From contig OZ243960.1 of assembly GCA_965214435.1 (NCBI GenBank), positions 620,001-684,000 of the forward strand: a DNA stretch of 64,000 nucleotides. The letters are read 5' to 3'. Positions 7,363 through 16,453 of this stretch are shown here, piece by piece. Under the pieces are notes generated by a model that saw only the letters and a list, made by a program, of their open reading frames with translations, was not told the DNA's origin and made no database searches. The translations under genes and the position numbers were made by a program. The DNA comes from Rubrobacter_A sp965214435. GTDB lineage: Bacteria > Actinomycetota > Rubrobacteria > Rubrobacterales > Rubrobacteraceae. Every line of letters starts with the position of its first letter. Position 1 is the stretch's first letter.

Positions 7363-9447
7363 TCAGCGGGTGGCTTCCGCGTTGAGCCGCATGAACTCCA
7401 TGTGCTGCTCGTACTGGTCGAGGACATCGTCGATTAACTGGCTGTAGGTGTAGCCCATTACGTCGTAGCCCTGGCCGCCCTCCCGCAGGTGAACGTCGAG
7501 CCGGTAGTAGAAGTCTTCGCTGCGGCGCGAGCGGTCCCCGTACACCGGGAGTGCGGTCTCCAGCGGTTCGATCCGGTACCGGAACGGCGTCTCTTCACCC
7601 AGGTCGGCCACGAGCTCGACATAAGAGGCCCCCGAACCGTTTGCTCCGTCTGCCCCGTTCGTGCCATTAGTCCTGGCCGTGCCGTCGTGTACCTCCGTCT
7701 CGACGCCGTGATCTCGCAGTTCCTCACCAACGTCGGTCAGGGCCGGAAGTGCTACAGCCGAGAGGAACTCGGAGGCTGCCTCGTGGTCCGGGAAGCTCAT
7801 GGTGCGCCTCAGACGCTGCTGCCAGGTCCGCGGGGACCTCCGTTGGCCGTCGCCGGAGGTCGTGGTGCTGCGCCCGGAGAGTCGGGCGGGCATGCTCTGG
7901 CGGCGGCTGTCCTCGCGGTAACCTTCCACGCGCAGGGCTTTGTATAGCCCGTACATCACCAGGATCAACACGAACGCGAACGGCAGTCCCATGACTATCG
8001 TGGCATTCTGGAGCGCCGGTACCCCGCCGACGAAGAGCATCGCCAGGGTGAGCAGACCGATCGCCAGAGCCCAGACGATCCTGACCCACGAGGGGGCGTC
8101 GTCCCGCACAGACTTGAGGTACGAGGAGAGGTTAGCCATCACCAGAGCGCCGGAGTCGGCGGAGGTGATGTAGAACAGCAGCCCAACGAGGGTGGCGATC
8201 GTCCCGACGACTATGAACCCGGGATACTGCTGGAGCAGGTTGTAGAAGCCTTGCGCAGGCTGGTTCATCGCGGTCTGGCCGAACTGCTCGTTGCCATTCC
8301 TCACGACCGATAACGCGCTGTTACCGAAGATGGAGATCCACATGACGACGTATATAAACGGGATGGTGAGGGTGCCGGCGACGAACTGCCGGATCGTGCG
8401 CCCCCGCGAGATCCGGGCCAAAAACAGCCCTACAAAAGAGGCCCAGGCTATCCACCACGCCCAGAAAAAGAGTGTCCAACTGTTAAGCCACTCTGTGGGC
8501 CGGTCGAACGCGAACGTTTGCAGGGTGAGGCTCGGGAAGTTGCTCACGTAGTCGCCGACGTTGAGGACCAGCGCGTTGAGCAGGAAAACCGTCGGGCCGG
8601 TGACCAGTAGAAAGCCCGCGAGCCCGATCGCCAGCCAGACGTTAATTTCGGACAGACGCCGGATGCCCTTGGCGACCCCGCTGACCGCCGAGATAATCGC
8701 CACCCCGACGGCGAGCACGACGAGGCCGGCCTGCGCGGGCAGACCTTCGGGGATACCGTAGAGGACTTCGAGCCCGTAGTTGAGCAGTACCACGCCGATC
8801 CCGAGCGTGGTGGCGATACCGAAGATCGTCCCGAGGATGGCGGCAAGGTCCACCGCGTGACCTAAGGGTCCGTAGATGCGCCGGCCGAAGATAGGATACA
8901 GCGCCGACCGGATGTTAAGAGGAAGATTCATCCGGTAGGAGAAGTATGCCAGCGCTATCCCCATCAGCGCATACATTCCCCAGCCGGTAAGGCCGTAGTG
9001 GAAGATAGTCCAGACGGTCGACTCCCGGGCGGCGGACAGCGTATTACCGTCGCCGGTCGGCGGAGCCAGATATTGGGTCACGGGCTCGGCGACCGCGAAG
9101 AACATCAGGTCGGTGCCGATGCCGGCGGCGAACAACATCGCGGCCCAGGAGAAGGTGCTGAACTCGGGCTCTGAATGCTCCGGTCCGAGCTTTACCTTAC
9201 CGTACCGGGAGAGGGCGAGAACGACCACGAAGATCAGTACGACCGTCGCTATCAGGATGTAGAACCAACCGAACCAGTTCGAGATCCAACCGACCGCCAC
9301 CCCGATAGCCCCGCTGGCACCGTCCGGAAAGAAAATCGCCCACAATGCGAACGCGAAAATGGCAATGGCGGACCCGAAAAAGACAACCGGGTTGATGCGG
9401 GACCTGGGCTCCGTACTCTCTGACTCGGGCTCTCTGAGATCGGCCAT
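7363..9447 (-). CDS. BCCT family transporter (betaine/choline/carnitine), BetT-like
   Basis: 694 residues. About 12 membrane segments fill residues 20-515. Family signatures include the Trp-rich segment WTLFFWAWWIAWASFVGLF with LARISRGRTIR, and GIGTDLMFFAVAEPV near residue 110. The last 170 residues are a soluble cytoplasmic tail with a Gly/Asn-rich linker, as in BetT-type members where the tail senses osmotic stress. It would import choline, betaine or a related quaternary amine with H+ or Na+. Ribosome site gaggagggg. A choline role would fit the phosphatidylcholine synthase-like gene at 30.8 kb, but substrate is not shown by sequence. Confidence 0.9.
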   Translation of the reverse strand: MADLREPESESTEPRSRINPVVFFGSAIAIFAFALWAIFFPDGASGAIGVAVGWISNWFGWFYILIATVVLIFVVVLALSRYGKVKLGPEHSEPEFSTFSWAAMLFAAGIGTDLMFFAVAEPVTQYLAPPTGDGNTLSAARESTVWTIFHYGLTGWGMYALMGIALAYFSYRMNLPLNIRSALYPIFGRRIYGPLGHAVDLAAILGTIFGIATTLGIGVVLLNYGLEVLYGIPEGLPAQAGLVVLAVGVAIISAVSGVAKGIRRLSEINVWLAIGLAGFLLVTGPTVFLLNALVLNVGDYVSNFPSLTLQTFAFDRPTEWLNSWTLFFWAWWIAWASFVGLFLARISRGRTIRQFVAGTLTIPFIYVVMWISIFGNSALSVVRNGNEQFGQTAMNQPAQGFYNLLQQYPGFIVVGTIATLVGLLFYITSADSGALVMANLSSYLKSVRDDAPSWVRIVWALAIGLLTLAMLFVGGVPALQNATIVMGLPFAFVLILVMYGLYKALRVEGYREDSRRQSMPARLSGRSTTTSGDGQRRSPRTWQQRLRRTMSFPDHEAASEFLSAVALPALTDVGEELRDHGVETEVHDGTARTNGTNGADGANGSGASYVELVADLGEETPFRYRIEPLETALPVYGDRSRRSEDFYYRLDVHLREGGQGYDVMGYTYSQLIDDVLDQYEQHMEFMRLNAEATR

Positions 9448-9540
9448 AAAGCTTTCCCCTCCTCTATAGCATTGTATGTCTCGCCTTTTAGATACTGATG
9501 GGCGTTTGTTACAGTCTCGTAGTAAAGCACATTAGATGGT

Positions 9541-9839
9541 GCGAGGGGAGAGTATTTTGGGACTATCCGCTACCAACTCCGGGAATGGAACAGTCTGGTA
9601 TTTTTAGGAAATGGCGTACCGGGATCGCCGGCGGAGAAAGCATAGAGGAGGAGCACCGATAAAGCCATGGCAGAGTCAATGGTGGCTGTGTGCACAGACG
9701 AGGAGGAATAGCAGAAGTGTCGATCGTGGCTTTGCAAAACACGCTTATAGGTGGAGAGTGGTTCGTCGCGCACGGTACAGCGGAGCGCGAGATTAGTATT
9801 GTAAAGTTTACAAATACAACCACGTGACGAATTACCTTA
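9541..9839 (+). other. Intergenic region with two tiny open frames
   Basis: Between the BCCT promoter region and the PIN-like gene. It contains ATG 9667-9711 (14 codons, preceded by gaggaggagc) and GTG 9717-9827 (36 codons, encoding VSIVALQNTLIGGEWFVAHG followed by 16 more residues, preceded by gaggaggaat). Both have strong Shine-Dalgarno sequences, which is unusual for noise, but neither peptide is recognised. They could be leader peptides, remnants of one broken gene, or chance. Confidence 0.3.
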
Positions 9840-10379
9840 CTAACTATCGGAACCTAGTCGGCGATGATCTTCGGCTTTTGCTCCACTTTTCAGCCATGTG
9901 AGCGGACTCTCTGCCTCGTTACACGGGCTTACCCAAGCAATACGCCCAATTTTAGGTACTTCTCCTCTAGCAGCACCGGAGTAATGTCTTCTAGCATAGC
10001 TTTCATTTGACACTATAATTTCGTCAGCTTCAAACGCAGCTTCTAGTAAGTGCAAATCTTTCAGAACCTCATTTACGTTTAAACCATTATTTCTAGCGTA
10101 AATCTCCATTTTGGAGCGTAATTCGGTATCCGCGTTCGTATAGAGACGTACCACTTTGCCTCTCCTCTGCATAGAGACTAACCAAGACATAGCGAATTTG
10201 GATCGGTGCTTGGTCCGTTCCGCTTTAATATCTGAAGTCAATACGATGCGATGCGATATATTGTGAACTGTCTTGAGGAAGTCGCGGCACTGTCTCGACG
10301 TCGCATCTATTGCGGTCTCTCCACCAGAAGCGCGAGCCACACAAGCATCAATTACTAGTCGTTTAGAGAACCCGGGCAT
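9840..10379 (-). CDS. PIN-like domain protein, probable nuclease partner of the adjacent ATPase
   Basis: 179 residues. The start LVIDACVARA has the first PIN acidic residue (Asp11). Further acidic residues in suitable places are Glu54 (DIKAERTKH), Asp108 (LKDLHLLEAA) and the IIVSNES strand end near 125. PIN domains are metal-dependent RNases found in toxins and defence proteins. The gene starts 2 nt after the stop of the upstream ATPase gene with no good ribosome site, so it is probably translated by coupling. Base composition of the pair is clearly lower in GC than the flanks. PIN assignment is by motif only. Confidence 0.6.
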   Translation of the reverse strand: MPGFSKRLVIDACVARASGGETAIDATSRQCRDFLKTVHNISHRIVLTSDIKAERTKHRSKFAMSWLVSMQRRGKVVRLYTNADTELRSKMEIYARNNGLNVNEVLKDLHLLEAAFEADEIIVSNESYARRHYSGAARGEVPKIGRIAWVSPCNEAESPLTWLKSGAKAEDHRRLGSDS

Positions 10380-10381
10380 CT

Positions 10382-11794
10382 TTAGTTTACGCTTTGACGC
10401 GATTCGACCGCGTCTAAATAACGACTCTCTGCTTCGAGTTTGATTTCCGAGAAATCTTCAGGCCAATCTCCAAACGAACCTTGCTCGTCCAGGTTGTGAC
10501 TCGAAACGTAAGTCTTGCCGTCTTGGAGCCTGCTAAACCAATGAAGCTTTACTATTTCAGAATCTAATTCGCCCTCTGCTATAAGGGTTTGCAGGCTGAG
10601 CAAGAGCAAGTCACTATGGGTTTCGACTATCACTCTAACGCCGCGTCCACTCGCCTCCGCAAGTAGCCGAGCCATTGCTGCCTGTGCACGAGGGTGTAGA
10701 TGTATTTCGGGTTGCTCTAAGTACACCACTTGCCCAGGTTTCGCAGCTAGCAGTGCAACAAGGACTGGTAGGGTTTGCGAAACTCCGAATCCTACATCAG
10801 CTATACTAACCATATCGTTCATCCCATTAGCTGCGTCATGCGGCAGCCTTCCGACGAGCAGCTCAACTTGTACGTCATCTAACTGGTTAGCCTCCACCTT
10901 CCAAGTTAAACCTAGTGTTTCAAGATATTGACCTAGTTTGTCAAGCAAATGTTGCTGATTAGTTCCCCAGAAATTAATGATACTGGCCACGTAATTGTTA
11001 AATGTCCCGGGAAACTGGGGTCCCACTGAAGTGGTTTTGTAAGTCCGTGACGGGTTACCTCGTAGACCAGGAACATGAATTACATCTTTTATATGCTCTT
11101 CAAAAGATCGACTCGGCTTAGCCCTAGGAAGAGGTAAAGTTTCAGGCAAAGTACGCCTTTCACCTTCGCTAACCGGTTGCAGCCCGAAGTTTAAGAAACA
11201 CTTAGACTGTTGCACTACCCATTCAAAACCTGGCTTTTCCTTTGCTTGTTCTTCCTCGCGTTCCGCCTCATATTCATCGGTCAGAATGTCCATGAAGATT
11301 TCCCTGAATCCCTTAAGCTGGCTAGGAACTAAAGAATCTATTTCTTTTGGGGTCATATTAGGGCGAAGAGTATAGCTCTCTTCGCCTTCTTTATAAGACA
11401 TCTCGACTAGTTTCACACCTTTATTTGATCCACTACCAAACACCTCCGCGAGACATTGATCTCCATCTATCTCAAGCTCCACACAGAAAGTCTCTGCACG
11501 GACGCCGCTACCCAATTTGGATAGCAGTTGAGTTTCTGTAGAAGTAAATTGGACATTAGGTCCGTTGATAAGAAGAGAGCCAGGATCGTAGTCAGTTTCT
11601 AACGTTTGTTTAAGTAGTAACAGCGGCTGCAAAGCACTCGATTTACCCGAACTATTTGCTCCTGACAGAATTGTCAGTGGACGAACTTCCATAGAGCACT
11701 CTTCTGCGATAGATTTGTAGCCACGGACAGAGATCTTAGTTATGCTACTTGTATACACTTTATCCGCATTGGCCGGTCTTGTAGGCTCAGTCAT
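10382..11794 (-). CDS. AAA-type ATPase of the OLD/DUF3696-like group, predicted defence ATPase
   Basis: 470 residues. Starts ITKISVRGYKSIAEE, then Walker A GANSSGKSS near residue 50. The second half has the ABC-like pieces: DVGFGVSQTLPVLVALL (signature region), VVYLEQPEIHLHPRAQAA (Walker B, catalytic E) and VIVETHSDLLLLSLQ (His switch). This SMC/RecF-like layout with a long insert is that of OLD-family and DUF3696 ATPases, which usually work with a nuclease in phage defence. No TOPRIM domain is attached; the PIN-like protein encoded directly downstream would be the effector. A good ribosome site (taaggagg) precedes the ATG. Line 11221-11280 has 28 G+C in 60 bases against 43 in 60 for a mutS line, suggesting recent transfer. 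Confidence 0.75.
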   Translation of the reverse strand: MTEPTRPANADKVYTSSITKISVRGYKSIAEECSMEVRPLTILSGANSSGKSSALQPLLLLKQTLETDYDPGSLLINGPNVQFTSTETQLLSKLGSGVRAETFCVELEIDGDQCLAEVFGSGSNKGVKLVEMSYKEGEESYTLRPNMTPKEIDSLVPSQLKGFREIFMDILTDEYEAEREEEQAKEKPGFEWVVQQSKCFLNFGLQPVSEGERRTLPETLPLPRAKPSRSFEEHIKDVIHVPGLRGNPSRTYKTTSVGPQFPGTFNNYVASIINFWGTNQQHLLDKLGQYLETLGLTWKVEANQLDDVQVELLVGRLPHDAANGMNDMVSIADVGFGVSQTLPVLVALLAAKPGQVVYLEQPEIHLHPRAQAAMARLLAEASGRGVRVIVETHSDLLLLSLQTLIAEGELDSEIVKLHWFSRLQDGKTYVSSHNLDEQGSFGDWPEDFSEIKLEAESRYLDAVESRQSVN

Positions 11795-11876
11795 CTTAGC
11801 CTCCTTATCGCGACTTTATCGCTAGCATTCTAGCTATATTTACTTGTGATTTGAAGCAGACTGTTTTTCAAAAGTT

Positions 11877-14231
11877 TCATCCTGCAAAATCTTTTACACC
11901 CTCGGTCTCCAGGCGGGAGAGTATCTCGCCGGCCCTATCCGTTACCGGGGCTGGGAGTCCTGCGAGCCGGGCGACGTGGACGCCGTAGGATGAAGACTCC
12001 GCGCCCTCTTCTATCCGGTGGAGGAAAACTATCTCGCCCCCGACGTCTTCGACGCTCGCCTTGTAGTTGCGGCAGCCGGGCAGCGTCTCGGCCAGGCGGG
12101 TTAGCTCGTGGTAGTGGGTGGCGAAGAGCGTTAGAGACTGTACGTCATCGTGGAGGTACTCGGCGATAGCCCAGGCCAAACTCATCCCGTCGTAGGTCGA
12201 GGTGCCCCGGCCTACCTCGTCCAGAATAACCAGGCTCCGCTCCGTGGCGCTGTTCAGGATGCTCGCCGCCTCGGTCATCTCGACCATGAACGTCGACTCG
12301 CCGCTCGCCAGCCGGTCTTCAGCCCCGACGCGGGTGAAGATACGGTCCACCACCCCTAGAGTAGCCTCCTCGGCCGGGACGTAGGAGCCGGTCTGGGCCA
12401 GGAGCGTAATCAGGGCGATCTGGCGCAGGTATACGGACTTCCCGGCCATGTTTGGGCCGGTGATGATCTGCAGCCGCGAGTCGCCGCTGATTCGAGTGTC
12501 GTTCGGCACGAACGGGGTGGCGAGGTTGTGCTCGACGACCGGGTGACGCCCGCCGGTGACGCTCATCCCACGCCCGGCGGTCACGGTCGGGCGGCAGTAG
12601 CGGAGCTCCGACGCTGCGGCGGCGAACGAGGCGAGCACATCCACTACCGCCACGGCCCGCGAAATTTTCTGCAACTCTGGGGCGGCTTCCTTGACGGCGG
12701 CCCGGATCTCCACGAGTATCCGCTTCTCTAGCTGCTCGACCTCGTCCCGCGCCGACAACATCCGCGCCTCGTGCTCTTTTAACTCGACGGTCGCATACCG
12801 GGCGGCGTTCTTCAAAGCCTTGCGGTGCTCGTAATGACCCGGCACCGCGCTCCCCTCCTTGCCCGCGACCTCTATAAAGTACCCCTCCCCATCCCGGTAG
12901 CCGACCTTGAGCGTCTTCAGGCCGGTCTTTAGCCGCTCATCGGCCTCGAAGCGTGAGAGCCACTCGTGCGCCCCGTCCCGGAACTCCCGGGCCTCGTCGA
13001 GTTCCGAGGAGTAGCCGGCCCGGATGGTCTCGCCAGCTTCCTCGGATATAGCAGCTGTAACGAGTTCCCGAACGCCCTCCGGTTCGCGCATCGCGCCGAG
13101 CACCCGCCCGAGAAGGCTGCTCTCATTGGTAGCCGGGGAAAGGGCTTCTTTTAACGGGCCGATGGCTTCTAGTGCGCCACGCAGGGAGAGCAGGTCGTTC
13201 GGGGAAGCCGAGAGGCGGACGATGCGGGTCGAGATCCGCTCCACGTCCGGGATGCGGGACAAAAGCTCCCGCGCCTCCTCCCGCAGCATGTAGTCCGAAG
13301 ATAATGCATCGACCGCCGAGAGGCGCTGCTCAATGCGCTCGACCTCTAATAGCGGACGCTCCAGCCAGCGCCGGAGCGCCCGTTTACCCATCGGGGTTTT
13401 GGTGCGGTCGGTGGTTTCTATAAGATCTTCGAGACCGAGGTTCCGCCGGGTCGTGGAATCCAGGACCATCCCGGAGCCCGGAGAGTAGGGCCGGAAGGTC
13501 ACGACCTGCTCCGGCGGGCTCCCACCGCGCAGGGAGGCGAGGTAGGAGACGAGAGCCCCCGCGGCCCCGACGAGCGCCTCCCGGCCTTCGAGGCCGTAAC
13601 CCCGGAGGTTTGAGACGCCGAAGTGCTTCTTTAGCGACTGCTTCCCGGCCGAGGGCTCGAACGTCCAGCGCGGGGCCGGACTTATTTTCGCCCTTACCGG
13701 CGGCAGGTCTTCGGCGGCGGTCCGCTCCGGGACTACGAGTTCCCTGGGCGACCAGCGTTCTAGCTCGGCTGCCAGTCCCTCCTCCGGCACTTCGGTGCCG
13801 GTAAACTCGCCGGTTGAGGCTTCGGCGACCGCGATGCCGGCGGTTCCGTTTCGGATTACGACGGCGGCCAGGTAGTTCGACTCTCCGGCGGAGAGGACGC
13901 CGTCTTCTATGACGGTGCCGGGGGTCAGGATCTGGTCTATCTCCCGCGTAAACTGCTTCGGTTTGGTCGGGTGCGGTCTCTGGCCCGCCACCGCCACGGA
14001 ATGTCCCTTGCGAAGAAGCGTCGCCAGGTGTTCCCCGAGGGCGTGCTGTGGAACACCTGCCAGCGGCACCCGGCCTTCTCCGGCGGCCTCGCGGCCCGTC
14101 AGGCGGATCGAGAGTTCCCGCGAGATGGTCTTTGCGTCCTCCTCGAAGGTCTCGAAAAACGTGCCCACCTGGTAGAAGAGCAGCGTCCCCGGCGGTAGCT
14201 GGGCCTTGAGTTCGGCGTAACGTCCTAACAT
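11877..14231 (-). CDS. mutS: DNA mismatch repair protein MutS
   Basis: 784 residues, MutS1 type. The mismatch-reading Phe-x-Glu is present (Phe25, Glu27 in GTFFETF), so domain I is functional. Core and clamp domains follow, then Walker A GPNMAGKS at about 592-599 and Walker B DEVGRGTSTYDG near 672. The protein ends soon after the ATPase helices, lacking the C-terminal tetramerisation tail of E. coli MutS. It recognises mispairs and recruits MutL, whose gene is not in the window. The -10 TAGAAT at 14238-14243 lies only 6 nt from the ATG with no ribosome site, so the mRNA is probably leaderless. Confidence 0.96.
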   Translation of the reverse strand: MLGRYAELKAQLPPGTLLFYQVGTFFETFEEDAKTISRELSIRLTGREAAGEGRVPLAGVPQHALGEHLATLLRKGHSVAVAGQRPHPTKPKQFTREIDQILTPGTVIEDGVLSAGESNYLAAVVIRNGTAGIAVAEASTGEFTGTEVPEEGLAAELERWSPRELVVPERTAAEDLPPVRAKISPAPRWTFEPSAGKQSLKKHFGVSNLRGYGLEGREALVGAAGALVSYLASLRGGSPPEQVVTFRPYSPGSGMVLDSTTRRNLGLEDLIETTDRTKTPMGKRALRRWLERPLLEVERIEQRLSAVDALSSDYMLREEARELLSRIPDVERISTRIVRLSASPNDLLSLRGALEAIGPLKEALSPATNESSLLGRVLGAMREPEGVRELVTAAISEEAGETIRAGYSSELDEAREFRDGAHEWLSRFEADERLKTGLKTLKVGYRDGEGYFIEVAGKEGSAVPGHYEHRKALKNAARYATVELKEHEARMLSARDEVEQLEKRILVEIRAAVKEAAPELQKISRAVAVVDVLASFAAAASELRYCRPTVTAGRGMSVTGGRHPVVEHNLATPFVPNDTRISGDSRLQIITGPNMAGKSVYLRQIALITLLAQTGSYVPAEEATLGVVDRIFTRVGAEDRLASGESTFMVEMTEAASILNSATERSLVILDEVGRGTSTYDGMSLAWAIAEYLHDDVQSLTLFATHYHELTRLAETLPGCRNYKASVEDVGGEIVFLHRIEEGAESSSYGVHVARLAGLPAPVTDRAGEILSRLETEGVKDFAG

Positions 14232-14237
14232 ACGTCT

Positions 14238-14243
14238 ATTCTA
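14238..14243 (-). promoter_or_regulatory. -10 box of a leaderless mutS transcript
   Basis: TAGAAT on the minus strand followed by six bases (agacgt) and the mutS ATG. The same ten bases TAGAATAGAC occur in front of trpS at 25046. No Shine-Dalgarno sequence fits in between. Confidence 0.55.
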
Positions 14244-14284
14244 AGCTGCGCCAGGGACCTTTTCAGCACTCGAATACGACACCA

Positions 14285-15463
14285 CTACTCTCTGCGCAAG
14301 GCTTCGACCGGGGCGAGGCGGGCGGAGCGGTAGGCGGGCAGGACGCCAAAGACCACGCCTATCAGGGCGGCCACCCCGAACGCCAGGGCGATCTCGGGTC
14401 CGGTAAAGACCGCTTGCGGAAGGTCGGCCAAAAGCTCCGGTAAGAGTGTCGCGCCCCCGATACCGGCGGCAATCCCTAGCAGACCGCCGATCAGGGACAG
14501 GAGTACAGCCTCAAAGAGGAACTGCAATAGGACGTCCAGGTCCGTAGCCCCGACAGCCTTGCGGACGCCTATCTCCCGGGTCCGCTCGGAGACGGAGACG
14601 AGCATGATGTTCATCACCCCGATGCCGCCGACCAGGAGCGAGATGCCGGCTATCCCGATCAGGAATACCTGCAACTGGTCCGTTATGTCGGTAAAGGCCG
14701 ACAGCAACTCCTGCTGGGTAGTCACGGAGAAGTCTTCGGCGCCGCCATGGGCCGCGGTCAGGGACTCCTTTATACCGCTCACGGCCCGGTCCACCGAGTC
14801 GGCGTTTCTGGCCTGGGCCACGATCAGGCCGACGTTCCCCTGACCGGAAATCTCCAGAGCATCCGCCGTCGCTATGTACGAAGTCTCCGGGACCGGCGGC
14901 CCGAAGCCCGGGTCTTCTCTTTCCGACACGCCCGCGACCTCGTACTCTCGGCCCCCGAGGTTTACCGTTTGCCCGACAGCCTCCTCGGGCGCGGCATCCA
15001 GCAGGTTCCGAGCGGCCGAGGCCGAGAGGACTATCTCTCCGCGGCCGTTCAAAAAACGCCCGGCGGATAGATCTACGGACCGTATCCCCGCGTATGAGGA
15101 ACCCACGCCGGTAAGGGATACGGTCTCTTCCGGTGTCCGGGCGGCCACCGAGACACTCGGGGATGCGGCCTGGACACCGGGCAGGTCTGCGACGGTTTCG
15201 GCGTCTTCGGGGGTCAGGGTGCTGGCCGGGGCCGAGCCGAACGGGCCTCCGCCGCCGCCTTCAGAGCCGGGGCTGATGGTTATGAGGTTCGGGCCGAGAT
15301 TGTTGATCTGACCGGCTACGCTCTGCTGCACCCCGTTGCCTATGGAAGTGAGCATCACGACGGCCGCCACCCCGATAATGATGCCGAGCATCGTAAGCGC
15401 CGTCCGGCCCCAGTTAGCCAGGAGGCCAGATAATCCCATCCCGATTATGCGTAAAGTCTTCAT
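14285..15463 (-). CDS. MacB-type ABC transporter permease (FtsX domain)
   Basis: 392 residues. One N-terminal membrane segment (MLGIIIGVAAVVMLTSIG) is followed by a large extracytoplasmic MacB-PCD domain (about 45-260), then three C-terminal FtsX-type helices with the conserved SVSERTREIGVRKAVGA loop near 290-305. Such permeases act mechanically on periplasmic or surface substrates (lipoproteins, peptides, antibiotics). The ATPase gene is 7 nt upstream; no membrane fusion protein gene is beside it, as usual for Gram-positive MacB relatives. Substrate unknown. Confidence 0.9.
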   Translation of the reverse strand: MKTLRIIGMGLSGLLANWGRTALTMLGIIIGVAAVVMLTSIGNGVQQSVAGQINNLGPNLITISPGSEGGGGGPFGSAPASTLTPEDAETVADLPGVQAASPSVSVAARTPEETVSLTGVGSSYAGIRSVDLSAGRFLNGRGEIVLSASAARNLLDAAPEEAVGQTVNLGGREYEVAGVSEREDPGFGPPVPETSYIATADALEISGQGNVGLIVAQARNADSVDRAVSGIKESLTAAHGGAEDFSVTTQQELLSAFTDITDQLQVFLIGIAGISLLVGGIGVMNIMLVSVSERTREIGVRKAVGATDLDVLLQFLFEAVLLSLIGGLLGIAAGIGGATLLPELLADLPQAVFTGPEIALAFGVAALIGVVFGVLPAYRSARLAPVEALRRE

Positions 15464-15470
15464 AGAGAGG

Positions 15471-16169
15471 TTACCTCGTCCCGCTCTTCTGGTCGGCGAA
15501 AATGCGGCCGTCCCGGATCTCGACCACCCGGTCCGCCTTCTCCGCGACCTCCCCGTCGTGGGTGACGACGACCAGGGTCACGCCAGACGCGCCAAGCTCC
15601 CCGAATAACTCCAGGATAGCGGCCCCCGATACCGAGTCGAGGTTCCCCGTTGGTTCGTCGGCCAGTATGAAAGCCGGCTCGTTAACCAGCGCCCGGGCGA
15701 CCGCGACCCGCTGCATCTGGCCTCCGGAAAGCTCCGTGGGCCGGTGGTTCGCCCGCTCCGAGAGCCCGACCCGCTCCAGGGCCGCAAGCGACCGCTTTTT
15801 GCGCTCCCGGCCACCGACCCCGGCATAGACCATCGGTAGCTCCACGTTCTTGCGGGCGCTCTGGCGGGGCAGAAGATTGTAGCTCTGGAATACAAAGCCG
15901 ACGAGGTCCCGCCTCGCCCGCGCAAGCTCCCCGGACTTGAGACGGCCGACCTCGCGCCCGTTTAAGGCGTACGATCCGGAGGTCGGCCGGTCGAGCAGGC
16001 CGAGCAGGTTCATCAGCGTGCTCTTCCCGGAACCCGAAGGCCCGATTATGGAGACCCACTCGCCGGGCTCAATATCCAGGTCCACCTTCGACAGGGCTTC
16101 TACCCGGTTCTCGCCCCGCCCGTATGTTTTAGTGAGGCCCCGGACCTGTATAGCTTGCCCTGCCTGCAT
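15471..16169 (-). CDS. ABC transporter ATP-binding protein, MacB/LolD-like
   Basis: 232 residues. Walker A GPSGSGKST near residue 40, LSGGQMQRVAVARAL signature near 143, Walker B FILADEPTGNLD near 165 and the switch His in VVVTHDGEVAEKAD. The LLGLLDRPTSGSY segment is typical of the MacB/LolD subfamily. It powers the permease encoded next. Start chosen at ATG 16169 behind gaagggag. Confidence 0.93.
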   Translation of the reverse strand: MQAGQAIQVRGLTKTYGRGENRVEALSKVDLDIEPGEWVSIIGPSGSGKSTLMNLLGLLDRPTSGSYALNGREVGRLKSGELARARRDLVGFVFQSYNLLPRQSARKNVELPMVYAGVGGRERKKRSLAALERVGLSERANHRPTELSGGQMQRVAVARALVNEPAFILADEPTGNLDSVSGAAILELFGELGASGVTLVVVTHDGEVAEKADRVVEIRDGRIFADQKSGTR

Positions 16170-16453
16170 CCCGCACTCCCTTCAAAAATGTCATCTTCAC
16201 CGAACGTTCCCTGCCGGGCTTGAAATCCTCGCGCCCCGGATTCTCTTATACGTCCGGGTCCGGCAATGGTTTTCGGCTACTGCTACCAGATAGTACGCGG
16301 AACATCGCGGAATCCCTGTGAACGGTTAGGTCTTCCGGAAGATCCCGTCACAGCCCTGCCGCCAGCCCTGCTAGAGCACTGTTAGACTTGTACGGGAAGA
16401 CCGGATCACCGTAACCGGATCCCTGTAGCCGGATCATCGCAAAGGAGCCTGAA
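16170..16453. other. Divergent intergenic region with a 3x14-bp tandem repeat
   Basis: Separates the minus-strand ABC operon from the plus-strand methyltransferase gene. No gene is supported. Three tandem 14-base units lie at 16401-16442 (separate entry). No clear -35/-10 pair could be chosen for either side. Confidence 0.5.
16401..16442 (+). repeat. Three tandem 14-bp repeats, CCGGATCnCyGyAr
   Basis: Units CCGGATCACCGTAA, CCGGATCCCTGTAG and CCGGATCATCGCAA follow each other without gaps and end on the ribosome site of the methyltransferase gene. They could be iterated protein-binding sites or a short minisatellite. Confidence 0.7.
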
